Of a stretch of DNA of 64,000 bases, positions 8,618-17,317 are shown one piece after another. The notes beneath the pieces were generated by a model. That model worked only from the letters and a program-made list of their open reading frames with translations. It was not told the DNA's origin and did no database searches. Positions within the stretch are counted from its first letter, which is position 1. Every line of letters begins with the position of its first letter. The DNA is from Microbacterium sp. ProA8. GTDB taxonomy: Bacteria; Actinomycetota; Actinomycetes; Actinomycetales; Microbacteriaceae. A program made the position numbers and the translations under genes. The stretch covers positions 1,302,001-1,366,000 of the forward strand of contig NZ_CP157000.1 in NCBI RefSeq assembly GCF_039905635.1, written 5' to 3'.

Positions 8618-9522
8618 GCGCGCACATGACAGACGACCTCGTGCGGGTCGACGGGCTCGTCAAGACCTTCCCCGTTCGCAACGCGTGGGGTCGCACGACC
8701 GGGACGGTCCGGGCCGTCGACGGCGTCGACCTCACCATCCGCCGCGGCGAGACCCTCGCCCTGGTGGGGGAGTCGGGAAGCGGCAAGTCGACGCTCGGGC
8801 GCAGCATCCTGCAGATGGAAGAGCCGACGAGCGGCACCGTCACGTACGACGGCGTCGACCTCACCTCACTCCCGCGCGCCCGCCGAGCGCCGTACCACCG
8901 ATCGATGCAGGTCATCTTCCAGGACCCGTTCTCGTCGCTGAACCCGCACCGCACCGCGCTGCAGAACGTCATGGAGCCGCTCACCGTGCTCGCCCCCGAC
9001 GCCGACCCTCGCGCGCAGGCGATCGAGGCGCTCGCCGCGGTGGGGATCGACGGGGATGCCGTCCACCGGCGCCCGCGCGCGTTCTCGGGAGGTCAGCGCC
9101 AGCGCATCGTGATCGCGCGCGCCATCGCCGTGCGCCCCGGGTTCGTCGTGTGCGACGAGCCGCTCTCGGCCCTCGACATGTCGATCCAGGCGCAGGTCAC
9201 CGAGCTGCTGCTGCGGCTGCAGCGGGAGCTGGCGCTCACCTACCTCTTCATCTCGCACGACCTCTCCGTCGTGCGCGAGATCGCCACGCGCACCGCGGTC
9301 ATGAACCGCGGGCGCGTGGTCGAGCTCGGGCCGACGGCGGAGGTCTTCGCGTCGCCGCAGCACGCCTACACGCGCCATCTGCTCGATGCCGCGCTGTCGA
9401 CCGACCCGGCGCAGGCACGGCGCCGGCTGGAGCGCATCTCGACGCGACCCGAGCCGGTCGGCCTCGAGCCCGACGGCACCGAGCTCGCCGAGGTCTCACC
9501 CGGTCACTTCGTCCTCCGCTGA
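8614..9522 (+). CDS. Peptide-type ABC importer ATPase, DppF/OppF family
   Basis: A 302-residue partner ATPase. Walker [15 protein letters not shown]-loop [14 protein letters not shown], signature [15 protein letters not shown], Walker [13 protein letters not shown] and switch ISHDL are all intact. The order binding protein, permease, permease, DppD, DppF is the canonical operon. The start ATG at 8614 overlaps the preceding stop; further upstream in-frame starts fall inside dppD and are rejected. The operon ends in a repeat-based inverted structure at 9548-9633. Confidence 0.93.
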   Translation: MSAHMTDDLVRVDGLVKTFPVRNAWGRTTGTVRAVDGVDLTIRRGETLALVGESGSGKSTLGRSILQMEEPTSGTVTYDGVDLTSLPRARRAPYHRSMQVIFQDPFSSLNPHRTALQNVMEPLTVLAPDADPRAQAIEALAAVGIDGDAVHRRPRAFSGGQRQRIVIARAIAVRPGFVVCDEPLSALDMSIQAQVTELLLRLQRELALTYLFISHDLSVVREIATRTAVMNRGRVVELGPTAEVFASPQHAYTRHLLDAALSTDPAQARRRLERISTRPEPVGLEPDGTELAEVSPGHFVLR

Positions 9523-9547
9523 CTCCTCCCGCGCGGTCGTCGGGCGT

Positions 9548-9633
9548 GTTTCGTCTCGCTTCGCTCGCTCAACGACCGGGGGTGAAGTTCCGGGTCGTTG
9601 AGCGAGGGAGCGCAGGCGACCGAGACGAAACGC
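9548..9633. repeat. Inverted pair of the GTTTCGTCTCG...CAACGACC repeat
   Basis: One copy reads GTTTCGTCTCGC...CTCAACGACC (9548-9577) and the next is its near-complement GGTCGTTGAGCG...GAGACGAAAC (9593-9632), together able to form a long imperfect hairpin. It sits between convergent genes and is a plausible two-way terminator. The same repeat recurs at 9661-9697 and three times in 24851-25080. Confidence 0.8.
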
Positions 9634-9660
9634 GCTGAAGTCTTCGTGATCGTCAGCGGC

Positions 9661-9697
9661 GTTTCGTCTCGCTCGTTCCTCGCTCGCTCAACGACCG
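9661..9697 (-). repeat. Third local copy of the GTTTCGTCTCG...CAACGACC repeat
   Basis: GTTTCGTCTCGCTCGTTCCT followed by CGCTCGCTCAACGACCG, the same 37-base unit found in tandem at 24851-25047 on the other strand. It ends just before the phosphosugar mutase stop codon. Confidence 0.85.
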
Positions 9698-9708
9698 GAG
9701 TCGGCGCG

Positions 9709-11868
9709 TCAGCCGCCGTACTCGGCGAGGAGTGCCCGGGCGCCGTCCGCGAGCGCCCCGATGCGTGCCCCGGCGTCGTCGCGAGACTCGCCGCGCACGT
9801 CGAGGTACAGCTTGAGCTTCGGCTCGGTGCCGCTCGGGCGCACGACGACGCGCGAGCCGTCGGCGAGCCACAGCCGCAGCACGTCGCCGGGCGGCAGGTC
9901 ATCGACGCCTTCTTGCAGGTCGTCGACGCGATCGACCGCGACCTGTCCGACGGATTCCGGATGCCGCGCCCGGAGCGCGGCCATGATGCCCGAGATCTGC
10001 GACACGTCGTCGACGCGGATCGAGATCTGGTCGCTCGCGAAGGCGCCGAACTGCTCTTCGAACTCGGCGAGGAGGTCGGCGAGCGTCGCGCCCCGGCCGC
10101 GCGCCTCGGTCACCATGCCGAGCATCGCGACCGCCGCAGAGATGCCGTCCTTGTCGCGCACGGTGCCGGGGTTCACGAGGTAGCCGAGCGCCTCCTCGAA
10201 CCCGAACACGAGGCCGGGAGCGCGAGAGATCCACTTGAAGCCCGTGAGCGTCGCGTGGAAGCCGAGCCCGTAGTGCTCCGCGACGGTCTGCAGGCCGGGC
10301 GAGGAGACCAGCGAGCAGGCGAGAGACGCACCCTCGGGCGTCGCGCCGCCGGCAGTCGCAAGCTGCGCCGCTCGCCAGCCCAGCAGCAGCCCGACTTCGT
10401 TGCCGGTCAAACGCCGCCAGCCGCCCTCGGCCGACTCGTCGGGCAGGGCGACCGCGAGCCGGTCGGCGTCGGGGTCATTGGCGATCACCAGCTCCGCGCC
10501 GGCCTCGCGCGCGGCTTCGAAGGCGAGGTCCATCGCGCCGGGTTCCTCGGGATTCGGGAACGCCACGGTCGGGAACTCGCCGTCGGGCTCCAGCTGCGCC
10601 GGCACCGGCACCGGTGCGGGGTAGCCGGCCGCGTCGAGGATGCGCGACAGGGTCTCCCACCCGACGCCGTGCATCGCGGTGTACACCCAAGTCAGGCCGT
10701 CCGCGCCGGCGGGAGCCGGAGCGACGGCCGCGGTGGCCGCGACGTACTCGTCGACGACGCCCTCGGTGGCCAGCTCGAAGGCGAGCGAGCGGGGGAGCGT
10801 GCTGATGTCGGCGCCCTCGGCGACCCGGGCGATGTGCGCCGCGATGTCCGCGTCGGCCGGCGACACGATCTGCGAGCCGTCGTCGTCTCCGCCGAGGTAC
10901 ACCTTGTAGCCGTTGTCGGCCGGCGGGTTGTGGCTCGCCGTGACCATGACACCGGCGGCGGCGCCGAAGTGGCGGACCGCGAACGCCAGCACCGGCGTCG
11001 GCAGCAGGCGCGGGAGGAGGATCGCGCGCAGCCCCGCGCCGGCGAAGATCTCGGCAGAGTCGCGGGCGAACACGTCGGAGTTGCGGCGCCCGTCGTACCC
11101 GATGACGACGATCGGCGCATCGTCGAGGATCCCGGGAACCTCCGGACCCTCCGCCTCGAGCGCGTCCGCCGAGGGTGCGTCGGTGAGCTCGGGCGCGTCC
11201 GGCAGATCGGAGGCCGCGTGCTGAGCCCCGTCCGTCGCCGGCGATCCGCCCTCGGTGCCTGCACCCCCGTCGGCTGACTCCGTCGTCGGCACGGCGACAT
11301 CCGGGTCGGACGACGCATCGTGTGCCGCGGCGCCGGGCTCGGCATCCGTGCCGGCGTCCGGGCCCTCCCCAGGCGTCTCGGCTCGCGCCGCATCCGCCGT
11401 ACCGGGCTCCGCCTCGGCATCCGCCGCACCAGCCTCAGCTTCGGCGTCTGTCGCACCCTCGCCCGGCGCTTCCGCGCGTGCATCCGCGTCCGGCGCTTCT
11501 GCGCCCAACGGAGGCAGCCCGGCCTGCTCGCGCACGTAGGCGGCCAGCCCCGCGGCGGCCTGGGCGACCAGGACGCGGTTCATGCGGTTGCTGCCGGCGC
11601 CCAGCGCGCCTCGGAGCCCGGCGGTGCCGAACGCGAGCCGCGTCGAGAATCGGTCTTCGAGTTCGTCCGCGGCGAGCTGGTCGCCGGCCTCGGCGGCCTC
11701 GATCAGAGCACGCAGCTCGGTGCGGGTCTCGCCGTCGGGGTCCTGCGCGAGCCACGCGCGCGCGCGTTCGAGGATGTCGGCGGCGGCGTCCGAGCCCGCC
11801 GGGACCTTGTCGGGTGCCGGCTCCTGCACGTCGGGGCTGGCTGCCGGCACCTCCTCCGCGCCGTTCAC
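9709..11868 (-). CDS. Phosphosugar mutase (phosphoglucomutase/phosphomannomutase family) with acidic insert
   Basis: An alpha-D-phosphohexomutase of 719 residues, about 130-160 longer than its relatives. The catalytic phosphoserine loop is VTASHNPP (Ser about 312), the metal loop NDPDADRLAV, the sugar-recognition segment FGFEEALGY and the phosphate-binding RPSGTEPKLKLYL are all intact, so it should interconvert hexose-1- and hexose-6-phosphates or pentose equivalents. Residues about 123-251 (roughly 11120-11505) are a low-complexity Ala/Glu/Asp/Gly stretch with repeats such as EAPGEG/ETPGEG inserted in domain I. The GTG start at 11868 overlaps the punA stop by 4 bases, and the pairing with punA suggests ribose/deoxyribose-1-phosphate salvage as one role. 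Confidence 0.88.
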   Translation of the reverse strand: MNGAEEVPAASPDVQEPAPDKVPAGSDAAADILERARAWLAQDPDGETRTELRALIEAAEAGDQLAADELEDRFSTRLAFGTAGLRGALGAGSNRMNRVLVAQAAAGLAAYVREQAGLPPLGAEAPDADARAEAPGEGATDAEAEAGAADAEAEPGTADAARAETPGEGPDAGTDAEPGAAAHDASSDPDVAVPTTESADGGAGTEGGSPATDGAQHAASDLPDAPELTDAPSADALEAEGPEVPGILDDAPIVVIGYDGRRNSDVFARDSAEIFAGAGLRAILLPRLLPTPVLAFAVRHFGAAAGVMVTASHNPPADNGYKVYLGGDDDGSQIVSPADADIAAHIARVAEGADISTLPRSLAFELATEGVVDEYVAATAAVAPAPAGADGLTWVYTAMHGVGWETLSRILDAAGYPAPVPVPAQLEPDGEFPTVAFPNPEEPGAMDLAFEAAREAGAELVIANDPDADRLAVALPDESAEGGWRRLTGNEVGLLLGWRAAQLATAGGATPEGASLACSLVSSPGLQTVAEHYGLGFHATLTGFKWISRAPGLVFGFEEALGYLVNPGTVRDKDGISAAVAMLGMVTEARGRGATLADLLAEFEEQFGAFASDQISIRVDDVSQISGIMAALRARHPESVGQVAVDRVDDLQEGVDDLPPGDVLRLWLADGSRVVVRPSGTEPKLKLYLDVRGESRDDAGARIGALADGARALLAEYGG

Positions 11869-12698
11869 AGCGCGCCGATCACGCGCGCGAGGAGCGACGA
11901 GATGACCGGCTCGGCCTCGCGGCCGGCGTCGAGCACCTCCTGGTGGCTGAGGGGAGTCTTCTGGATGCCGGCGGCCATGTTCGTGATGAGCGAGAAGCCG
12001 AGGATCTCCATGCCGGCCTGGCGTGCGGCGATCGCCTCGAGAGCGGTCGACATGCCGACGATGTGCCCGCCGATCGCCTTCGCCATCTGCACCTCGGCCG
12101 GAGTCTCGTACTGCGGCCCCCGGAACTGGCAGTAGACGCCCTCGTCGAGGCTCGGGTCGATGGAGCGCGCGAGGTCGCGCAGGCGGAGCGAGTAGAGGTC
12201 GGTGAGGTCGATGAACGTCGCGCCCTCGAGCGGCGAGTCGCCGGTGAGGTTGATGTGGTCGCTGATCAGCACGGGTCGCCCCGGCGTCCACGTGTGCTTG
12301 ATGCCGCCCGCGCCGTTGGTGAGCACCATCGTGCGCGCCCCCGCGGCGGCCGCGGTGCGCACGCTGTGCACGACCCGGCGCACGCCGTAGCCCTCGTAGT
12401 AGTGGGTGCGGGCGCCGATCACCAGCACGCGGCGGCCCTTCGGCGTGACGATGCTGCGCAGGGTGCCGACATGACCGCTGAGCGCCGGAGCGCTGAAGCC
12501 CGTCACCTGGGTGGCGGGGAATGTCGCCGTCGTCTCGCCGAGCAGCTCCGCGGCCTTGCCCCAGCCGCTGCCGAGGGTCAGCGCGATGTCGTGGCGCTCG
12601 ACGCGGGTGATGCGGGCGATGTCCTCCGCGGCGGCGGCGGCGACCGCGAAGGGGTCGGCCGTGGGGTCGTCGAGAGGATTGCCGGTGGTGTCTGACAT
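11865..12698 (-). CDS. punA: Purine nucleoside phosphorylase
   Basis: A 277-residue trimeric-type PNP. Motifs are LGSGWGKAAELLGE (phosphate loop), GRRVLVIGARTHYYEGYG, the base/ribose-binding region VLTNGAGGIKHTWTPGRPVLISDHINLTG, and QYETPAEVQMAKAIGGHIVGMST. It splits purine nucleosides with phosphate to free base and (deoxy)ribose-1-phosphate, which the downstream mutase could convert to the 5-phosphate. ATG at 12698 follows TAAAGT at 6 bases. It overlaps the mutase gene by GTGA. Confidence 0.93.
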   Translation of the reverse strand: MSDTTGNPLDDPTADPFAVAAAAAEDIARITRVERHDIALTLGSGWGKAAELLGETTATFPATQVTGFSAPALSGHVGTLRSIVTPKGRRVLVIGARTHYYEGYGVRRVVHSVRTAAAAGARTMVLTNGAGGIKHTWTPGRPVLISDHINLTGDSPLEGATFIDLTDLYSLRLRDLARSIDPSLDEGVYCQFRGPQYETPAEVQMAKAIGGHIVGMSTALEAIAARQAGMEILGFSLITNMAAGIQKTPLSHQEVLDAGREAEPVISSLLARVIGAL

Positions 12699-12704
12699 GC
12701 CACC

Positions 12705-12710
12705 ACTTTA
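12705..12710 (-). promoter_or_regulatory. -10 box TAAAGT of punA
   Basis: TAAAGT on the minus strand, 6 bases before ATG at 12698; leaderless-type spacing. Confidence 0.5.
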
Positions 12711-12801
12711 GGAACCCCCGGGTCCAAGAGCCAGCGCGGGCGCTTCCGCCCCGCAGCCGGGAGTGTCGCCGGATGTGTCGTGGTGGCGTCGTCCGGCAGG
12801 G

Positions 12802-12807
12802 AAGAAT
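12802..12807 (+). promoter_or_regulatory. -10-like box AAGAAT of lpdA
   Basis: AAGAAT, 7 bases before ATG 12815. It overlaps the alternative ATG at 12806 and so argues for the later start. The first base is off consensus. Confidence 0.35.
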
Positions 12808-12814
12808 GGAATCC

Positions 12815-14263
12815 ATGTCGATCAGCTTCGAGACCACCCAGAGCGTCGCGATCCTCGGCGGCGGCCCCGGAGGCTACGAAGCGGCGCTGGCCGCCGCCCA
12901 GCTCGGAGCCGAGGTGACGGTGGTCGAGCGAGCCGGCATCGGCGGCTCTGCGGTCATCACCGACGTCGTTCCGTCGAAGTCGCTCATCGCGACCGCCGAC
13001 GCGGCCGTCGCGATCGCCGGCGCCGGCGACCTGGGCGTGCAGCTGTTCGCCAAGGGCAAGGACGGCAAGCCGCTGAAGCCCGAGATCGCGATCAACCTGA
13101 GCGCCGTCAACAAGCGCCTCCTCACCCTTGCGCGGCAGCAGTCCGACGACATGCGCGCCTCCCTGGTCGAGGCGGGCGTCCGCATCATCTCCGGCCACGG
13201 GCGGCTCGAGGGCGACCACGCCGTCGTGGTATCGACCGGCCCCGGCGGCACGGACTTCGACCGCATCGAGGCCGACACGCTCGTCGTCTCCACCGGCTCC
13301 TCGCCGCGCGAGCTGGCGAGCGCCAAGCCCGACGGCGAGCGCATCCTCACCTGGACGCAGCTGTACAACATGAGCGCGCTGCCTGAGCACCTCATCGTCG
13401 TGGGATCGGGTGTGACCGGCGCCGAGTTCGCCGGCGCGTACATGAACCTGGGCGCCAAGGTCACGCTGGTGTCCAGCCGGGACCAGGTTCTTCCGGGCGA
13501 GGACAAGGATGCCGCGGCCGTCCTGGAGCGCGTCTTCAAGCGCGGCGGCATGAAGCTGCTGTCGAAGTCGCGGGCCGCGAAGGTCGAGAACACCGGCGAC
13601 CAGGTCGTGGTGACCCTGTCGGACGGCCGCACCGTCGAAGGCAGCCACTGCCTCATGGCCGTCGGCTCGGTGCCGAACACCGCGGGCATCGGCCTCGAAG
13701 AGGCGGGCATCCAGATGACCGAGTCGGGCAACATCCAGGTCAACCGCGTGGCACGCACGTCGGTGCCCAACATCTACGCCGCCGGCGACTGCACCTCCTT
13801 CGTGCCGCTCGCCTCGGTCGCCTCGATGCAGGGCCGCACGGCCATCTTCCACGCGCTGGGCGACGTCGTCATCCCGCTCGAGCACCGCCGCATCACATCG
13901 AACATCTTCACCGCCCCCGAGATCGCGACGATCGGCTGGCAGGAGAAGGACATCGAGGACGGCCACATCAACGGCGTCGTGCACAAGCTGCCGCTCGCGG
14001 CCAACCCGCGCGCCAAGATGATGGGCATCAAGGACGGCTTCGTGAAGATCATCGCCCGCGAGGGCAGCGGCACCGTCATCGGTGGCGTCATCGTCGCCCC
14101 GCGCGCCTCGGAGCTCATCTACCCGATCGCGATCGCGGTCGAGCGCCGCCTCACCGTCGACCAGGTCTCGCGCGTCTTCGCGGTCTACCCGTCGCTGTCG
14201 GGCAGCATCACGGACGCCGCCCGCGCCATGCACGTCGTCGACCACAACGTCTACGGCGGCTGA
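12815..14263 (+). CDS. lpdA: NAD(P)H-quinone dehydrogenase, LpdA type (cysteine-less lipoamide dehydrogenase homologue)
   Basis: A 482-residue FAD/NAD(P)-binding protein with lipoamide-dehydrogenase fold. FAD site GGGPGGYEAALAAAQLG (about 13-29), NAD site VVGSGVTGAEFAGAYMNLGA, second FAD motif IYAAGDCT, and the dimerisation domain at the C-terminus. The redox disulfide region that normally reads GGTCLNxGCIPSK is GGSAVITDVVPSK, so both catalytic cysteines are absent. The mycobacterial homologue Rv3303c (LpdA) has the same feature and reduces quinones with NAD(P)H. The enzyme therefore cannot serve 2-oxoacid dehydrogenase complexes. The start is ATG 12815; ATG 12806 is in frame but lies in the -10-like box. 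Confidence 0.88.
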   Translation: MSISFETTQSVAILGGGPGGYEAALAAAQLGAEVTVVERAGIGGSAVITDVVPSKSLIATADAAVAIAGAGDLGVQLFAKGKDGKPLKPEIAINLSAVNKRLLTLARQQSDDMRASLVEAGVRIISGHGRLEGDHAVVVSTGPGGTDFDRIEADTLVVSTGSSPRELASAKPDGERILTWTQLYNMSALPEHLIVVGSGVTGAEFAGAYMNLGAKVTLVSSRDQVLPGEDKDAAAVLERVFKRGGMKLLSKSRAAKVENTGDQVVVTLSDGRTVEGSHCLMAVGSVPNTAGIGLEEAGIQMTESGNIQVNRVARTSVPNIYAAGDCTSFVPLASVASMQGRTAIFHALGDVVIPLEHRRITSNIFTAPEIATIGWQEKDIEDGHINGVVHKLPLAANPRAKMMGIKDGFVKIIAREGSGTVIGGVIVAPRASELIYPIAIAVERRLTVDQVSRVFAVYPSLSGSITDAARAMHVVDHNVYGG

Positions 14264-14291
14264 CCTCGAGCGGTCCCCGAGCCTGTCGAAG

Positions 14292-14320
14292 GACGGATGC
14301 CGCGGCCTGCGGCATCCGTC
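14292..14320. terminator. Two-way terminator hairpin after lpdA
   Basis: GACGGATGCCGC (14292-14303) pairs perfectly with GCGGCATCCGTC (14309-14320) around a 5-base loop, followed by TTCGTCT. It lies between the convergent genes lpdA and the small gene at 14330. Confidence 0.75.
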
Positions 14321-14329
14321 TTCGTCTCG

Positions 14330-14626
14330 CTAATCGAGTCCGGTGCTGGCGGCCCAGAGCTCTGCGGCACGGTGCGCGCCCGCGTCGACGAGTGCGCGCA
14401 GCTCGGGCCGGTCGGGCATCGCGAAGGACACGTACGCTCCCCGCCCACCCGCGACCGGGCGGCCGTAGGCCTTGACCGCCAGGCTGTGGTCCGGCAGCAG
14501 CCGCACCGTCAGGGTCTGCAGCTCGAACTCCTCGCCGCGCCGGGTGTCGTGCCAGCGCAGCTCGGGCGGGATCACGACGTTGATCGCCGCCGCAGACACT
14601 TCGGGAGAGGGGGGTGAGGCATCCAT
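14330..14626 (-). CDS. Small conserved-looking protein of unknown function
   Basis: A 98-residue protein I do not recognise. It has alternating strands (INVVIPPELRWHDTRRGEEF, LQTLTVRLLPDHSLAVKAYG, GRGAYVSFAMPD) and a C-terminal helix (ELRALVDAGAHRAAELWAAS), no signal peptide and no membrane segment, so it is probably cytosolic and globular. It lies 42 bases downstream of the carboxylase alpha subunit on the same strand. CAGGAT 6 bases before the ATG suggests its own leaderless transcript. The codon style matches its neighbours, which supports a real gene. Confidence 0.6.
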   Translation of the reverse strand: MDASPPSPEVSAAAINVVIPPELRWHDTRRGEEFELQTLTVRLLPDHSLAVKAYGRPVAGGRGAYVSFAMPDRPELRALVDAGAHRAAELWAASTGLD

Positions 14627-14632
14627 GCCGCC

Positions 14633-14638
14633 ATCCTG
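14633..14638 (-). promoter_or_regulatory. -10-like box CAGGAT of the 98-residue gene
   Basis: CAGGAT on the minus strand, 6 bases before ATG at 14626. Confidence 0.35.
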
Positions 14639-14668
14639 CCCCGGGCACGTGCCCGGGGGGAACGGGCG

Positions 14669-16435
14669 TCAGGAGATCGTCAGGAGCTGGTGACCGGCCG
14701 ACACCGTCGTGCCGGGGTTCGCGTTGATCGCACCGATGACGCCGTCCTTGTGCGCCTGGATCGGCTGCTCCATCTTCATCGCCTCGAGCACCACCACGAG
14801 GTCGCCCTTGACGACCTGCTGGCCCTCCTCGACGGCGAGCTTGACGATCGTCGCCTGCATCGGGGACTTGACCGCGTCGCCCGAGGCGCCGGCCACGACC
14901 GTCGGAGCGTGCGAACGCCGCGACGGCGGCACGGCGGCGGGACGCCCCGCGACACCGGGCGCGGCGACCACGCGGTCGGGAAGGCTCACTTCGAGGCGCT
15001 TGCCGGCGACCTCGACGACGACGGTGTGCCGCGCCTCTGCCGGCGCCGGGGCGTCGAGCTCGCCGTCCCACGGCGGGATGTCGTTCACGAACTCGGTCTC
15101 GATCCAGCGCGTGTACACGCCGAATCGGCCGTCCTCGGCGGTGAATGCGGGGTCGCGCACGACCGCGCGGTGGAACGGGAGGACGGTGGGGAGCCCCGAG
15201 ACCTCGAACTCGTCGAGGGCCCGGCGCGAGCGCTCGAGCGCCTCGGCGCGGTCGCGGCCGGTGACGATGATCTTCGCGAGCAGTGAGTCGAACGCCCCCG
15301 ACACGCTGTCGCCCGCGGTGACGCCGGAGTCGAGACGGATGCCGGGACCGCCGAACGTCTTGAACACGTGGATCGGCCCGGGCTGGGGGAGGAACCCGCG
15401 GCCCGGGTCTTCGCCGTTGATGCGGAACTCGATCGAGTGGCCCTCGGGCTTCGGGTCGTCGTAGCCGAGCTCGGCGCCCTCGGCGAGGCGGAACTGCTCG
15501 CGCACCAGGTCGATGCCGGTCACTTCCTCCGACACCGGGTGCTCCACCTGAAGGCGCGTGTTCACCTCGAGGAACGAGATGGTGCCGTCCGCGCCGATCA
15601 GGAACTCGCAGGTCCCCGCGCCGACGTATCGCACTTCGCGCAGGATCGCCTTCGACGAGTCGTAGAGGATCCGGTTCTGCTCGTCGGAGAGGAACGGCGC
15701 CGGCGCCTCTTCCACCAGCTTCTGGTGACGGCGCTGCAGCGAGCAGTCGCGCGTGGAGACGACGACGACGTTGCCGGCGGCATCCGCGAGGCACTGCGTC
15801 TCGACGTGACGCGGCTGGTCGAGGTACTTCTCGACGAAGCACTCCCCACGACCGAAGGCGGTGATCGCCTCGCGCGTCGCGGATTCGAACATCTCGGGCA
15901 CCTCGTCGATGGTGCGTGCGACCTTGAGGCCTCGCCCGCCGCCGCCGTACGCCGCCTTGATGGCGATGGGAAGGCCCACCTGCTCGGCGAACGCGACGAC
16001 CTCGTCGGCGCCCGCGACGGGCCCGGGAGTGCCCGGTGCGAGGGGGGCTCCGACCTTCTCGGCGACCGCACGGGCGGTCACCTTGTCGCCGAGGGCCTCG
16101 ATCGCTTCGGGCGAGGGGCCGATCCACACGAGCCCCGCCGCGATCACGGCGCGGGCGAAGCCGGCGTTCTCGGCGAGGAATCCGTAGCCCGGGTGCACGG
16201 CGTCGGCGCCCGAGCGGCGCGCGACCGAGAGGATCTTGTCGATCGACAGGTACGTCTCGGCGCTGGTCGAGCCGTCCAGGGCGTACGCCTCGTCGGCGAG
16301 GCGGGTGTGCAGGGCGTCGCGGTCCTGGTCGGCGTAGACGGCGACAGACGACTTCCCGGCATCGCGGGCGGCGCGTATGACGCGGACGGCGATCTCGCCG
16401 CGGTTGGCAATGAGAACCTTGGCGATCTGGGGCAT
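14669..16435 (-). CDS. accBC: Acyl-CoA carboxylase alpha subunit: biotin carboxylase fused to biotin carboxyl carrier protein
   Basis: A 588-residue two-part enzyme. Residues 1-450 are biotin carboxylase ([18 protein letters not shown] start, ATP-grasp loop [12 protein letters not shown], catalytic [20 protein letters not shown]), which carboxylates biotin with bicarbonate and ATP. The last about 75 residues are the carrier domain with the biotinylated lysine in EAMKM. The partners are the beta and epsilon subunits at 22.0-23.8 kb, and biotin is attached by the ligase at 24030. ATG at 16435 is preceded by TAGGCT at 7 bases. Further upstream lies an 18-base dyad (16475-16492) with a counterpart before the beta-subunit gene. 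Confidence 0.93.
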   Translation of the reverse strand: MPQIAKVLIANRGEIAVRVIRAARDAGKSSVAVYADQDRDALHTRLADEAYALDGSTSAETYLSIDKILSVARRSGADAVHPGYGFLAENAGFARAVIAAGLVWIGPSPEAIEALGDKVTARAVAEKVGAPLAPGTPGPVAGADEVVAFAEQVGLPIAIKAAYGGGGRGLKVARTIDEVPEMFESATREAITAFGRGECFVEKYLDQPRHVETQCLADAAGNVVVVSTRDCSLQRRHQKLVEEAPAPFLSDEQNRILYDSSKAILREVRYVGAGTCEFLIGADGTISFLEVNTRLQVEHPVSEEVTGIDLVREQFRLAEGAELGYDDPKPEGHSIEFRINGEDPGRGFLPQPGPIHVFKTFGGPGIRLDSGVTAGDSVSGAFDSLLAKIIVTGRDRAEALERSRRALDEFEVSGLPTVLPFHRAVVRDPAFTAEDGRFGVYTRWIETEFVNDIPPWDGELDAPAPAEARHTVVVEVAGKRLEVSLPDRVVAAPGVAGRPAAVPPSRRSHAPTVVAGASGDAVKSPMQATIVKLAVEEGQQVVKGDLVVVLEAMKMEQPIQAHKDGVIGAINANPGTTVSAGHQLLTIS

Positions 16436-16442
16436 GGATGCC

Positions 16443-16448
16443 AGCCTA
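16443..16448 (-). promoter_or_regulatory. -10 box TAGGCT of the carboxylase alpha gene
   Basis: TAGGCT on the minus strand, 7 bases before ATG at 16435; leaderless-type spacing. Confidence 0.55.
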
Positions 16449-16474
16449 CCGACGGCATCCCGGCTGCTTTTGAG

Positions 16475-16492
16475 CGGTTCATACAAGAACCG
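16475..16492. promoter_or_regulatory. Putative operator dyad upstream of the carboxylase alpha gene
   Basis: CGGTTC-ATACAA-GAACCG is a perfect 6-6-6 dyad whose near edge is 27 bases from the -10 box edge. On the minus strand it reads CTTGTATGAACCGCTC, similar to CTTGTACCAACCCTCC before the beta-subunit gene at the same distance. A shared fatty-acid-type regulator is inferred. Confidence 0.4.
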
Positions 16493-16590
16493 ATCAGAAA
16501 CGTGGGATTCCTACTACAAGCCCGGTCGGCCATCGGAGGCGGCACCGTGACGGCGGTCCCGCCGGCGTGCGCTCTCCCACACGAGGGTCG

Positions 16591-17280
16591 TCAGAGCGTG
16601 GGCGGCTCGGTGTCCGACGGCCGGAGCGACGGATCGGTGACGTTCCACAGCGACGCCCAGTCGACCCCGACCTCGCGCACCAGCCGGCGCAGCGTCGACA
16701 CCGACATGCCGACCACCGTCGAGGGGTCCCCTTCGACGCGCTCGATGAACGCGCCGCCCAGGCTGTCGACGGTGAAGGCTCCGGCCACGTGCAGCGGTTC
16801 GCCGGTCGCGACATACGCCTCGATCTCGGCATCCGTCACGTCCTCGACGAACGAGACGGATGCCGCAGCCGTCCCGTGCACCTCGCGCGGGGGCGCGCCC
16901 GGCTCGATGCGCACGACGGCGTGGCCCGAATGCAGCACGCCGGTGCGACCGCGCATCGCCTGCCACCGGGCGACGGCGTTCTCGGCGGTGTAGGGCTTAC
17001 CGAGCACCTCGCCGTCGAGCTCGAACATCGAGTCGCCGCCGATGACGATGCCGTCGAAGTCGGGGATGTCGTCGCGCAGCCGCGCCGCCACATCGGCGGC
17101 CTTCCGCCGAGCGAGCAGCAGCACATGCTCGTCGGGCTCCAGGACGCGGCCCTCGGCCGCCTCGACCGCGGCGATGACTTCCTCTTCGTCGACGTCGGGG
17201 GCGATGGTGAGGGGACGGATGCCGAACTGCGCCAGCAGCATGAGCCGGGCGGGCGAGGTCGAGGCGAGGCAGACGCGCAT
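16591..17280 (-). CDS. maf: Maf-family nucleoside triphosphate pyrophosphatase
   Basis: A 229-residue Maf/HAM1-fold protein. It starts MRVCLASTSPARLMLLAQFG (family signature SxSPxR), then ARRKAADVA, GGDSMFELDGEVLGKP (the conserved D in the active site) and a C-terminal EGDPSTVVGMSVSTLRRLV. Maf proteins hydrolyse non-canonical or modified dTTP/UTP-like nucleotides to monophosphates. The ATG at 17280 is chosen because all homology starts there and TACCGT lies 6 bases upstream; the open frame continues upstream without family features. It is divergent from the RNA methyltransferase gene, with about 37 bases between the starts. Confidence 0.9.
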   Translation of the reverse strand: MRVCLASTSPARLMLLAQFGIRPLTIAPDVDEEEVIAAVEAAEGRVLEPDEHVLLLARRKAADVAARLRDDIPDFDGIVIGGDSMFELDGEVLGKPYTAENAVARWQAMRGRTGVLHSGHAVVRIEPGAPPREVHGTAAASVSFVEDVTDAEIEAYVATGEPLHVAGAFTVDSLGGAFIERVEGDPSTVVGMSVSTLRRLVREVGVDWASLWNVTDPSLRPSDTEPPTL

Positions 17281-17286
17281 GCCCCC

Positions 17287-17292
17287 ACGGTA
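17287..17292 (-). promoter_or_regulatory. -10 box TACCGT of maf
   Basis: TACCGT on the minus strand, 6 bases before ATG at 17280. It is divergent from the TAGGCT box at 17306, only 13 bases away. Confidence 0.5.
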
Positions 17293-17305
17293 CGCGGCCG
17301 AGCCG

Positions 17306-17311
17306 TAGGCT
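17306..17311 (+). promoter_or_regulatory. -10 box TAGGCT of the RNA methyltransferase gene
   Basis: TAGGCT, 6 bases before ATG at 17318. Confidence 0.55.
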
Positions 17312-17317
17312 CGACGG

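Noticed and set aside
9709..12837. One giant minus-strand protein of about 1040 residues
   Set aside because: The upstream third is the out-of-frame shadow of punA; the mutase starts at GTG 11868, overlapping the punA stop.
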